A stretch of 64,000 bases of DNA from Gigaspora margarita. Lineage: Eukaryota; Glomeromycota; Glomeromycetes; Diversisporales; Gigasporaceae. This document shows positions 54,500-63,835 of the stretch, one piece after another (position 1 is the first letter of the stretch; every line of letters begins with the position of its first letter). The DNA lies in contig WTPW01000761.1 of assembly GCA_009809945.1 (NCBI GenBank), positions 213,954-277,953 of the forward strand, read 5' to 3'. A program made the translations under genes and the position numbers. Under the pieces are notes generated by a model that saw only the letters and a list, made by a program, of their open reading frames with translations, did not search any database and had not been told where the DNA came from.

Positions 54500-55692
54500 A
54501 GGGTGATGAGCATCTCCTCCAGGGTTGAAAATTTGAATGGGAGACCAACCAGGCAGTAAGTGTCTAATCCATTGACCGAAATGGTATATTCCGTTTTACT
54601 AACACCCTTCCTTTCTTTTTTACTTCTTTTAGGTTTTTCAATTACACTATTATTTTTATTTCTTTTTCCAGTCTTATTATCATTCTTTCTGATTCTGGTC
54701 ATTAATTCTTTAATTTGTCTTCTGATCCATGCACCACTAATTACAAATTTATTCTTACCCTCTGATTTTATAATATTTGAGCGAAGGTCGATGCCATGCT
54801 GCTGGTTATTCTCTAAGCATTTAGAGTCTTTGGCATTAGAGTATTCATCTTCGATAGGGTCAAAATTAAATGCCATTATTTTTTCCTTGCTTGCACTATT
54901 TTGAAGGCAAGATTCAGGATCATATAGTCCAATCAAATCTTTAGAGTAACAATTATTAATCATAGATGTTCCATTGGCACTACCTGTATCAGTCGATTTT
55001 TTATAATACTTGAGTGCTTTATGTTCGTCTTCTTCAATTCCAAATCCATTTTGATTACAATATCCAATGCTGTACATTCCGTTAATATTCCCCATATCTG
55101 CTGCTTTCTGATGATAGTTGAATGCCTTATTTTTATCTACTAATCTGCCTTCATTGCTACGTATTTCCTTGGCAGGTCTCATCCCATAGTTTTCTGGATG
55201 GCTATCTTTGAGGTCTTCTATTTTGGAGCATTTGTTTTCGATGGAATTTATATTTAATTCCACTGTGGCTTTTTCTTCTTTAACACGTTTCGAATACCAT
55301 TTACATGTTTTATTAGAATCACTCTTCAAATCGGCCAGTGCTTCTTTTTTATTCTTGCTAAGATAAGTTAGGCTTGGATTTTTATTTACAGTTTTTTCTT
55401 TATTTTCTTTATTTACTAATGCTCTTGCATTCGTAGGTTCTACTTCTAAAATTTTATCTAGGCCATCAAGTGATTTTTCAAAATAGGTAGGGTGGCGGTT
55501 GCTTCTCTTTTCTTTCTCTTTATCCTGCTTGATCATACTTTTTAATTTGTTTACCTTCTTCATCCACAACTTGCAGGCTTCATCTAAATCTTTTATAGAG
55601 AAATTCTTCTTTTCAAAAGGATTATATCGGTCAAGGTCTTTTCTATCAAGAACTATCTCGGATTTATCATCTTCAACTTCTCCAGATTCCAC
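54469..55692 (-). CDS. Sel1/TPR-like repeat protein carried by the outer element
   Basis: A 407-codon open frame. Lysine-rich N-terminal part (1-70), a TPR-like remnant (about 72-128: LDKILEVEPTNARALVN, KKEALADLKS), then a good Sel1 unit pair at about 188-250 (KAFNYHQKAADMGNINGMYS, IGYCNQNGFGIEEDEHKALK, YYKKS). The C-terminal third is basic (IRRQIKELMTRIRKNDNK). Sel1 and TPR repeats form helical protein-binding scaffolds; the role here is unknown. The Gypsy element entered its end, so the last ten or so codons come from LTR sequence. In the uninterrupted order the frame would run about five codons further to a TGA near 46910. The start is uncertain because related coding sequence continues upstream in other frames. 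Confidence 0.6.
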   Translation of the reverse strand: MESGEVEDDKSEIVLDRKDLDRYNPFEKKNFSIKDLDEACKLWMKKVNKLKSMIKQDKEKEKRSNRHPTYFEKSLDGLDKILEVEPTNARALVNKENKEKTVNKNPSLTYLSKNKKEALADLKSDSNKTCKWYSKRVKEEKATVELNINSIENKCSKIEDLKDSHPENYGMRPAKEIRSNEGRLVDKNKAFNYHQKAADMGNINGMYSIGYCNQNGFGIEEDEHKALKYYKKSTDTGSANGTSMINNCYSKDLIGLYDPESCLQNSASKEKIMAFNFDPIEDEYSNAKDSKCLENNQQHGIDLRSNIIKSEGKNKFVISGAWIRRQIKELMTRIRKNDNKTGKRNKNNSVIEKPKRSKKERKGVSKTEYTISVNGLDTYCLVGLPFKFSTLEEMLITLVNLQIPFKN

Positions 55693-57060
55693 TGTACATT
55701 TTCTCTCTTCATTTCTTTCTTCTGATCTACTTTTGTTTTATTAACTTTATCCATTTCTGTAGTCTTTCGATGGTCCATTGAGGATTCCTCTTCACTTCTT
55801 GCTCTTTGTTCGAAACTGGGTTCAATCATTTCACTCATATGACCAGCCTTTACGTTTTCAACAGGTCTTTGGCCATATAGTAAGGCTTGACTTTCAATAC
55901 CTACCTCTACGGCTTTTGTTTCCTCACTGTTGACTCCTGCTCTATCTGCATTATTCAATTTAATTTTAGATGCTCTGTTTCTATTCTTTTCAGCTTTCTT
56001 TTAATCCTTGTAGTCAACTTCCTCCCTATCATTATTTCGTGCAATAGCAATTGAGCCCATATAATAACATCTAGAGGCATTTCTCATATCAGCAGATCTT
56101 TGAGAACCATCAGGTGCTTGATGGTCTTCCTGTCTAACATTGATTCTTTTAACTTTACTTTCTTTTTTTCGGATAGGTACAGGTTCCGTTAGCAGTTTCG
56201 ATCTCTTCAGATTTTTGATAATACGTAAATGTCTTGTCTTCATCTTTTTCAAGGCCACTTGCTTTCAATGATTCTAGGATGGCTTCTTTTTCTCCTTCGA
56301 CCAAGATTCCTCCTCAAGGTAGTCATCGATTAAGTCCAGGACCAAGTCATCATATTCTGACCCAGATAATTCGATATTCATATTGTTAATGGTACTTCTC
56401 ACTCTATCACTATTTCGACTACTACTTTTAAAGGTATGGGTTTCATATTGATTCGATTTAGCAGATCTTTGATAATGCATAGATGGCTTATATTCTTTAT
56501 TTCCGTCTTTAGCTTTTTGACCTTTCTGTGATTCTGGTACAAAGTCGTCAAGAGCTTTTAAGTACCCATCTATCAGATAGTTCAACTCAATTTCCGAAAC
56601 ACACCTGGGGCTTGATATTGAATCTCTGGGTTTTTCTGAGATGTAATAAGTATTAGGGACCTCATTAATATATATCCTTTTCTTTGGAGGCTCTACTGGA
56701 TGAACCTCTTGCGGAACACCTTAATACACGAAAGAAGGTATACTTTTTCAGTTTCTGTTCTATTTTTATTTCTTATTATACTTTTTAATTCTTCCAATAT
56801 AAACTCTAGGGCTTTGGGGATCAAGGGGCTTCAGGAAAATGCCAATTTAACATTTCTTGAAAGACTTCGATTTGCTCCGTGGTAAGTTTTCTTATAAGTC
56901 TTGTACATCTTTTATCTAAAGTTTTCACTTCTGAGCATTCAAGAACGGTGTACCTCTTTTTTTGGCATCAGGGACACAAGGGTTTCTTAGATAGGCGTTT
57001 CTGAATTCAAATAAGTAGTAAATATACTTCTTCTTTGGGTTCACTAAGTTCTTTATTATA
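55693..57060 (-). pseudogene. Upstream part of the element's Sel1-type coding region, frame-broken
   Basis: On the minus strand, coding-like pieces continue upstream of the intact frame. 55653-55958 has VEVGIESQALLYGQRPVENV. Around 56001-56260 there is GLEKDEDKTFTYYQKSEEIE (a Sel1-like piece) and, in another frame, SADMRNASRCYYMGS. 56274-56640 has PPKKRIYINEVPNTYYISE, ELNYLIDGYLKALDDF and EYDDLVLDLIDDYLEEE. Near 56820-56970 a Cys-containing stretch (CQKKRYTVLECSEVKTLDKR, LTTEQIEVFQEMLNWHFPEA) could be a gag-like or unrelated domain. Several frame changes and stops separate them. Acidic and helical composition throughout. Confidence 0.5.
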
Positions 57061-57361
57061 ATGGTAAAAGGTTTGAGAATATTGTGGTAAGTGCTGAGAA
57101 CGGATTATAGGAGGCATAGAAGGATTTCCAATCTTTTTGATTCGGTATTGGATGTTTGGTTTTAAAGATTGGTGTGGTTTGGATTGACTTGGAGCAGATA
57201 CAGTGGGTGATTGTTAAAAGAAGATCATGGAGGCTAGAGGATAATATATATTTCATACAACTTTCAGATAAGTTTTATACTATTACAATTTTTTTTTAAT
57301 TTTTACATAAGATTAATGCTAAGTATTTTATTTAGAGTAGGTCGGGCAGTTGGTTTCAAAT
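57061..57361. other. Leader of the outer element
   Basis: Non-coding sequence between the primer-binding site and the first coding-like pieces on the minus strand. Confidence 0.5.
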
Positions 57362-57380
57362 CTGCACAATTGGCACCAAA
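57362..57380 (-). other. Putative primer-binding site of the outer element
   Basis: Minus-strand TTTGGTGCCAATTGTGCAG abuts the LTR end CAACTGTTACA. TGGTGCC-type starts are common primer-binding sites in LTR elements. Confidence 0.6.
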
Positions 57381-57594
57381 TGTAACAGTTGAATTGGAAG
57401 AGTGATAAAACAATATAGACAATAGTGCCAATTTAAACTCTAACCAATTACAGGATGATGGAATAAACAATAATAAAATGGAGAGTTTATATAATAGTAA
57501 AGGGTTAATGAAGCGAAGTGATACTATGATGTAAATGTGATAAGGGATGATAGTTATGATAATGGGTGATAACTATATATTTAAAAATATCTAT
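57381..57594 (-). repeat. LTR of the outer element (upstream copy, first part)
   Basis: Matches 45993-46206. About 11 differences are visible, ten of them transitions towards A/T (for example AGAGCGAT to AGAGTGAT, ACCGATTACGGG to ACCAATTACAGG). It breaks off at ATATCTAT where the 3.6-kb insertion begins. Confidence 0.85.
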
Positions 57595-57639
57595 AAGGTA
57601 GCTGCATGATGCAGTCACGCCAAAACCAGGAACGTAAAT

Positions 57640-58286
57640 TTGTTTTTCTTTGTTTTTGCATAACTAATTATTCTAATATAATTAGTAGTACTTTTTAAGT
57701 CACATTTATTGAAAATAATTATTAATAAAAGTTAATTATAAATATAAAATAAAAGGCTGTTTTTGAATTGGGTCAGATCTAAGGGGATCAGTATGATTGA
57801 AGCATAGATTTTTGTTGATTTTATGGACATTTCATCCTATATTTATTTATAGCATTGAGTGTTATTTTTTTATTTTTTTTTTGTTTTCATCAAATTTTTT
57901 ACTGGCCTGATGAATTGATAATCACTGATCTTTAAAGAAATAGCGAGAAGCTGTAATAAAGGATTGATCTTTTGATATCATCATACGTGGTAAACCGGTT
58001 TCCACAGAAAGAACCCAACTTAAAAATTAATCAAATTACTAAAAATTACTAAAATATTACTATTTATAGATCAGGTTAGCTAATATCGGTACATGTGAGT
58101 GCATTGGATCTATTTATGCAAATGATCACTAATACATAATAACATATGATTTGCGTTATGGCAATTTACTCTAACAACTATAAATTATCGAATTCTTACT
58201 AGCTACCATATTAATTCCTGTTTTACACCTGTTTATTTTGTATCTTTCACAAGAATCCGATCAACTCACTGACATTTACCGAATTT
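57640..58286. other. Insertion interior, no gene seen
   Basis: AT-rich, no supported frame. Confidence 0.45.
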
Positions 58287-58288
58287 TA

Positions 58289-58512
58289 CAGGACGGTCCC
58301 CAAAATTCTGGGTTGGATGCATCAGTTCTAGGTTAGCATTTAGCCCAAGTTGGTAGCAGGTTCTCTAGCAAAATTATCAGCTGGGCATTTTTTACTTAAT
58401 GAATAGATATGATTATTAATGATCTTGGGCAAAATTGATCAATTCTGATCCAGCTGACCATGATTCTGATGCACTCTGAAATATTCCAACCAGAATTTTG
58501 GGGATGCCCCTA
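58289..58512. mobile_element. Tc1/mariner-like MITE, 224 bp
   Basis: CAGGACGGTCCCCAAAATTC, then TGGGTTGG, is inverted at the right as CCAACCAGAATTTTGGGGAT, GCCCCTA. TA lies at both sides (58287-58288, 58513-58514). Non-coding. Confidence 0.65.
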
Positions 58513-58534
58513 TATGAGTTGAAAATTACCAATG

Positions 58535-58725
58535 ATTATTCACTGACAAGTTCATTTCACTGAGTCTATTTCACTGAAATTCATTTCATAGACAAAGTAA
58601 TTTTAGTCATTATCACTAGGGTCAGGTTAGAATTATTGTCAGTGATATGAGCTTCAGTGAAATAGGCTGTCTTTAAAATGAATTTGTAGGTGAAATGTGA
58701 TTATAAAGTAATTGTCAGTAAAATA
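58535..58725. repeat. Dispersed repeat shared with 27690-27900
   Basis: TTCACTGACAAGTTCATTTC at the left, GTAGGTGAAATGTGA and AATTGTCAGTAAAAT at the right. See the partner entry. Confidence 0.45.
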
Positions 58726-58904
58726 TGAAATAATATGGATCATATCCTATCTTAATATTCAAAATGATGCCCAATCTTGCATATATATGCATAAACACTT
58801 GATATTTAAATCAGCTAACTTTATAAAGATTATGATTTCATATGTTATATTTACTTTGACGAATGCCAGATTAACTGAGATATACATTAATAACATGCAT
58901 TAGT

Positions 58905-59580
58905 GAGTTGCATGCTGTGTATTGCCAAAATAGCAAGACTTGTAACTAAATTTTTACAGTATCTCATGATAGAAACCATAATAATTCCAATGCAAATTAA
59001 CACAAGCCTACAGTAATTTATATAATACAGGTTAATGCAAACTCAATCCTAACTACATATTATGTGTCGAATAGGTTTATAGCAGAATGTTTATAGTTAT
59101 TCGCAATAATTCCAATACAAGCTAACTCTTAACTTGTGATATAATTCTAATGCAACTAACTCACTCAACCACATAGAAAATAAAAAACAGTACCAATGCA
59201 AACTACCTCTAACTGATACTGTGGCAGCTGAAATAGTATGTTTTTTAACAGGATTTTTACAGTAACTCATGACAGAAATCATAATAATTTTAATACGATA
59301 ATCTCACTGCAAATTAACTTAGCCTTAATCACATACTGTAGTCACCAAAATAGCAGGTAGGCTTTGCAACAGAATTCTTTATAAAGGAACTAATAACTTC
59401 AATATAAACTAATTCAAACATAACCTTATAGAAATCAAGGCAATTCTAATACAAATTAAATTAACTATATTGTAGTAACAAGAATAGCAGGTAAGGGTTA
59501 CAGAATTTTCTTACGTACTTAGCAGAAATTATAAAAATTTTAATGCAAGCTTACCCTAACTCTCGATGAAAATCATGACA
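58905..59580 (-). repeat. Degenerate satellite array, second locus
   Basis: About six ~105-bp copies of the family at 12945-14240, in the reverse orientation: TTTTTACAGTAACTCATGA, AAATCATAATAATTCCAATG, CAAACTAACTCTAACC-type blocks and CATACTGTAGTCACCAAAAT. Short frames inside are incidental. Confidence 0.65.
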
Positions 59581-59629
59581 ATAAAAAATTCTGTATCAGA
59601 GGCATGGACAAAGAACTAAAATATAGTGT

Positions 59630-59785
59630 TTAAATCTGCTGAATAAAGTGAGACCAAAACATAAAAATGTAAGGCTAGCTTAAGACAGCCAAGCGAAGCA
59701 AGGCCAAAATGCGAGCTTAAAGCCACTGAGTGAAGCAAGGCCAAAACATAAAATGTAAGGTTAGCTTAAAACAAGCCCATTATAC
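59630..59785. repeat. Short tandem repeat, ~50-bp unit
   Basis: Three copies of a unit with GTGA-GCAAGGCCAAAACATAAAA and TGTAAGGCTAGCTTAA. Confidence 0.6.
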
Positions 59786-60013
59786 ATATGTTATATACTA
59801 TGAATAGTCGATTTGGGTATAAACGCTAATCTGATTTTTAAACATCAGCTTAGTCAATTTATTAAATTTAAGTCGACTATAAACAATCTTGACTGTGCCA
59901 CTATTGTGCCATATGCTATTATGCTATCTTATAGTTGGTTATTTTTTTATTTTTTTATTTTAAACTTTTTTTTATTTATCTTTTTTTTATTATTAAACGT
60001 TCTTTTTTAATTA

Positions 60014-60251
60014 NNNNNNNNNNNNNNNNNNNNNNNNNNNNNNNNNNNNNNNNNNNNNNNNNNNNNNNNNNNNNNNNNNNNNNNNNNNNNNNNNNNNNNN
60101 NNNNNNNNNNNNNNNNNNNNNNNNNNNNNNNNNNNNNNNNNNNNNNNNNNNNNNNNNNNNNNNNNNNNNNNNNNNNNNNNNNNNNNNNNNNNNNNNNNNN
60201 NNNNNNNNNNNNNNNNNNNNNNNNNNNNNNNNNNNNNNNNNNNNNNNNNNN
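60014..60251. other. Assembly gap (238 N)
   Basis: Run of N bounded on both sides by T-rich low-complexity sequence. Frames crossing it are meaningless. Confidence 0.98.
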
Positions 60252-60349
60252 TTATTTTTATTTTTTTTAAATTATATAATATTTCGTTATTTATTTATTT
60301 ATTTATTTTATTTATTTGTTTTTTTTTGTTGTTTTTTCTCTGCATAGAT

Positions 60350-60545
60350 AGGTTATTATGGGCGGATGAAGGTAAGTTGGGTAGATAATGGGTGAAAATG
60401 GATTTTTTAAAAATGGAAAGGTGGGGTAGACAACTGGTAGATAGATCTTTTACGGGTGGAAAAGTGGGGCAAATGGATCTTTTACGGGTAGAAGAGTAGC
60501 GTGATGGATGTTTTTAGGTGAGTAAGGTTCATGGGGTATGCGCAT
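60350..60545. repeat. G-rich degenerate tandem repeat
   Basis: Copies of GATCTTTTACGGGTGGAAAA / GTGGGGTAGA, roughly 35-45 bp each, strand-biased for purines. Confidence 0.5.
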
Positions 60546-60599
60546 AGCAGGTAAATTTCCAGTTATCCCTTACTATGGAAATAACCCACCAATGATATA

Positions 60600-60700
60600 T
60601 GTGCTAGAGATGCGATTTAAGGAAATTTGATTTGTACTGTAAATAAACTAATGCATGAGACAAAATTTAGGGATAGAGTATGTATTCAGTATATTAATGT
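60600..60700. repeat. Fragment related to the MITE at 20681-20965
   Basis: GATTTGTACTGTAAATAAAC, TAATGCATGAGACAAAATTT, AGGGATAGAG. No inverted ends were found here. Confidence 0.45.
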
Positions 60701-61236
60701 AAATTCATGTAGCAGACCAGTTTCGGAGTTTTAGTACAGTTTCAGAGTATTGGCTAGTTTCAGATCTTTAACCAAGTTTCAGCCAAGAAGGTCATGCCCG
60801 AAACTGGTAATACTAGTTTTGGTTTTGGACAATCCAAAACTATATAGTTTCAGGCAGCATCATTAGTGTAATGCAATGCTTTTCGTGAATTTTACTATGA
60901 TTTACCGTAAACAGAGTGATTGATAAGAAAGCATGGGAGTCACACGCCTGCGCCATAGAATTATCATTATGCAAAAGGAAACTGATTGAAGGTGAGAGAA
61001 CGATGCAATGACATTGCATTTATATACATTACCAGACTTAACCAGACTGCTGCAGGCATATCCCTGATTATCTATCTTAGATCAGCTGAATTTTGTAAAT
61101 CCCATCAGGGCTGTGCACAGATGTCGCTCATTGAATAATACATAAAATCGGAACAACCAATTAGAATTAAGATTTTGTGTACGAACCTGAAATACGAATT
61201 AAACCATACACTTCATACTTTGTACTACGTTCCTGG

Positions 61237-61828
61237 TATGTTCCGGGTTATAATAATATGAAATCGGGTAATCACAACATAAGGATTTATACTAAGTTCT
61301 ATAATCACTGAACAATTCAAAAGAATTAACTAAACTAGTCACACAGAATTCGAGTTATAATTATCCAATACGAAGTTACAAGTCAATTCAGTCTGTCGAA
61401 TTGAGTCTCGCAAGGTTTATTAAAGTTAAAGTCGAATTCAAAAGATAACTATTTATTTTATTCAATGATATTAATTTTAAAATGGACACGAAACTTCATT
61501 ATTGAACTTTATTAAAGTTGAGGGGTTTATATACATTTTGAATCATTACAGCGTATTCACTGAATTTACCGCGAGTTCGCTGTATTTACTGCGAGTTTGC
61601 TGTATTTACTGCGAGTTCGCTGTATTTACCGCGAGTTCGCTGTATTTAACGCGAGTTCGCTGTATTTACTGCGAGTTCGCGGTACAACCAGTATTCCTCC
61701 ACATCTAAGCCACTAAGCCACTTAATAATTTCTATTTTAGTATAATTAATTAAAGTATATCGTTTGGGTATAGAATAAAATAGAACAATAAAGAATAAAA
61801 AAAACATTAACGAATTTAATTCGTTACA
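61237..61828 (-). repeat. LTR of the outer element (upstream copy, second part)
   Basis: Matches 46204-46745, except that the internal 20-bp repeat (GAGTTCGCTGTATTTACCGC and variants, about 61555-61690) has six to seven copies instead of four to five. It ends TTCGTTACA followed by the target site CTAC. Confidence 0.85.
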
Positions 61829-61832
61829 CTAC

Positions 61833-63125
61833 TGCGGATCATATCACGCCTGCTTAGCATCTTTTGATCCGTTGACTTTAGTCAACTTTAAAATAAACAG
61901 CGCCGATAATAGAATTTGTCAATTTTTTTAATTTTCATGATTGAAAGGCCGATTTTTAGTCCGGTGACCATTGCATATTTAGAAATTCTTCTTTGATAAT
62001 GATTATCATTTTATCAACCCACTAAAAAAATCCTACAAAAAAAAAACAAAAGATTGAGCGAATAGATATGTAGATTTGTATCGGGACATGGATATTTACG
62101 TCCAAAAATTCATGTTTTTACTATGGTTGTTATAGCATAATTGCATCCATATGGATAGCTGCATTTATTTTTTCTGTTTTATCATACCTACTGTAGTACT
62201 AGCTATGTTAACAGCAATAGAGCCGATAACAAGATAAACAGTAATATGAATTCACGTGTGGATCCAAGCGCAGATGTTGTTCGATATAGGAAAATTATCA
62301 CACATGCTTTGTGAATGTACAACGCGTAAAGTTCCTTTATACATTCACACCTTTGCTTCGCTATATGTATTTGCCCAATCAGATATAAGATTTTATGGGA
62401 CAACGCTATTAAATTGCCACATAACCATCACTCGTGAAATTTTCAATATCATTCCGTTCCTGGTATTGTTTATCAAGAAATTATAGCAGATCAGTATGGT
62501 ATATATGAGCAGATCAGTATAACATTATACCAATACGGATCTGGTAATCACATACCATACTGGAATATTTATTGTATTAATCAACTATATAGTTGACTAT
62601 TACATAAAATGGTAGAGATTCTAATTATATAAACTACTAATGAAAATGTGAAAGTCTTATCTGTGGTTTTTATATGTTCACTTATAAAAAGTAATATACA
62701 AAATAATCAAAGATTTACACGCTACTAATCTCAGATTTTTTTAAATACCTCCAAAGTAATCACTATTATGATGATGTAGTCATGTTTTATTAATTTGTAC
62801 TATGTGCTAAAATGTTACATATGATTTAACGCCCTTAAATTACTCTATTGAAATTGTGAAACTTGAATTTGCCAAATTTGCATAGCGTTTGTATAATGGT
62901 CAAATTCAAGTGCAAGAATAAGTGCAAGTGAAGTGCAAGTGCAATAACAAGAACAATTGCTCCACAATAGATAAAAAGAAAAATACAATATTAATAAAAA
63001 TAGTGAATATATTGGCAAATATTAAGAAAAATTACATTCCACTAAAGATTTAGGGTAAATTTTTGGTCGGAATTTTTGCCGCCCAAATTATCTGATAATC
63101 ACTCATTTTCCCAGCGATCCTTGTA
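61833..63125. other. Intergenic, no gene seen
   Basis: Includes a copy of the GATCCGTTGACTTTAGTCAA motif at 61865-61886 and, near 62485-62570, short inverted pieces around AGCAGATCAGTATGGTAT. The frames at 62203-62486 are not gene-like. Confidence 0.45.
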
Positions 63126-63129
63126 ATTC

Positions 63130-63272
63130 TAATTTATGTCGTTCTACAACCACAAAATGTGATCAGTGTGTTAAAATTAATATAGCAATGTAGTTCTAGT
63201 TTTATGTCGTTCTATCGACCACAAAATGTGATCAGTGTGTTAAAATTACTATAGCAATATAATCAAGTTATT
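63130..63272. repeat. Two direct ~70-bp copies
   Basis: Each has TTATGTCGTTCTA, ACCACAAAATGTGATCAGTG and TGTTAAAATTA. Confidence 0.75.
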
Positions 63273-63508
63273 GTGCTTTAATGCTTTTTGATTGGTCATG
63301 CAACCCGTGATCAAAACGTTAAGACTAATATATCGATGAGCAAGTTATGATCAAAATGTCATATTCATTAACAATTATTTTAATCATGATAGTACCAAAT
63401 CAACCTTAACCACTTACAGTATTGTGTATCGATTTGTAACAAAATGTTTTACGCCAAATCATGAATCACCAAATATTATGGTCAGAATTATATAGTACTG
63501 AATAAATT
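63273..63508. other. Intergenic, no gene seen
   Basis: No feature recognised. Confidence 0.4.
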
Positions 63509-63643
63509 ATAGTTATTGTATGGGTTGTAGTGAATAACCCAGTTACACACGGGTTCATATTCCGTGCCGAAGGCACGGGATTTAAATATGAACCCGTGTG
63601 TGTAACGGGTTATTCCACATACCCATATCAGATATAATAACTA
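63509..63643. repeat. Long hairpin (~60-bp arms)
   Basis: GTTACACACGGGTTCATAT pairs with ATATGAACCCGTGTGTGTAAC. The stem extends outwards through GAATAACCC/GGGTTATTCC and TATGGGT/ACCCATA to ATAGTTATT/AATAACTAT, and inwards to CCGTGCC/GGCACGG with loop GAA. Two or three small bulges. Confidence 0.85.
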
Positions 63644-63835
63644 TCTTATTGCACGGTGTCTGACGTAACAATCCCGCGCCAATAAGTAAATGAAAAAAGC
63701 ACGGGTCGTCACATAAGACCCGTACAATAAGGATATTTCTTTTACGAGATTATAGCAGATCAGGATGATACCAATGACCAGTGTGTAGTATGATGAAATT
63801 ACAGCAGATCAGTATGGTATGGTTATAATTATCAG

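Larger units (their letters stand above)
57595..61236. mobile_element. 3.6-kb insertion splitting the LTR
   Basis: Compared with 46195-46215, the LTR is interrupted after TAT (57592-57594) and resumes at TAT (61237-61239). CCAGGAACGTA starts 31 bp inside the left edge (57626) and is inverted at the right edge (TACGTTCCTGG, 61226-61236), so a TIR element with those ends may make up most of it. The interior holds a Tc1-like MITE, a satellite array, tandem repeats and the assembly gap. No transposase gene was seen. The gap makes the internal order uncertain. Confidence 0.55.
45993..61828 (-). mobile_element. Non-autonomous LTR element carrying a Sel1/TPR gene
   Basis: Outer LTRs are 45993-46745 and 57381-57594 plus 61237-61828 (split by an insertion). 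They begin and end TGTAAC...GTTACA, with CTAC duplicated at 45989-45992 and 61829-61832. On the minus strand a primer-binding-site-like TTTGGTGCCAATTGTGCAG follows the upstream LTR directly, and a purine tract AAGGGGAGGCAGA precedes the downstream LTR. After removing the inner Gypsy element the body is about 3 kb. It carries a Sel1/TPR-like coding region in the element's own sense, and I saw no protease, RT, RNase H or integrase. It must have moved with enzymes supplied in trans. Whether the Sel1 gene was captured from the host or is the element's own ORF is open. Confidence 0.75.

Noticed and set aside
54560..54904. 114-codon plus-strand frame with hydrophobic runs
   Set aside because: It is the opposite strand of the lysine-rich Sel1/TPR-like frame, which naturally reads as Leu/Phe/Ser-rich.
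59935..60270. 111-codon frame
   Set aside because: It crosses the run of N and is mostly unknown residues.
61502..61708. 68-codon frame with repeated residues
   Set aside because: Translation of the 20-bp LTR minisatellite; not a protein repeat.
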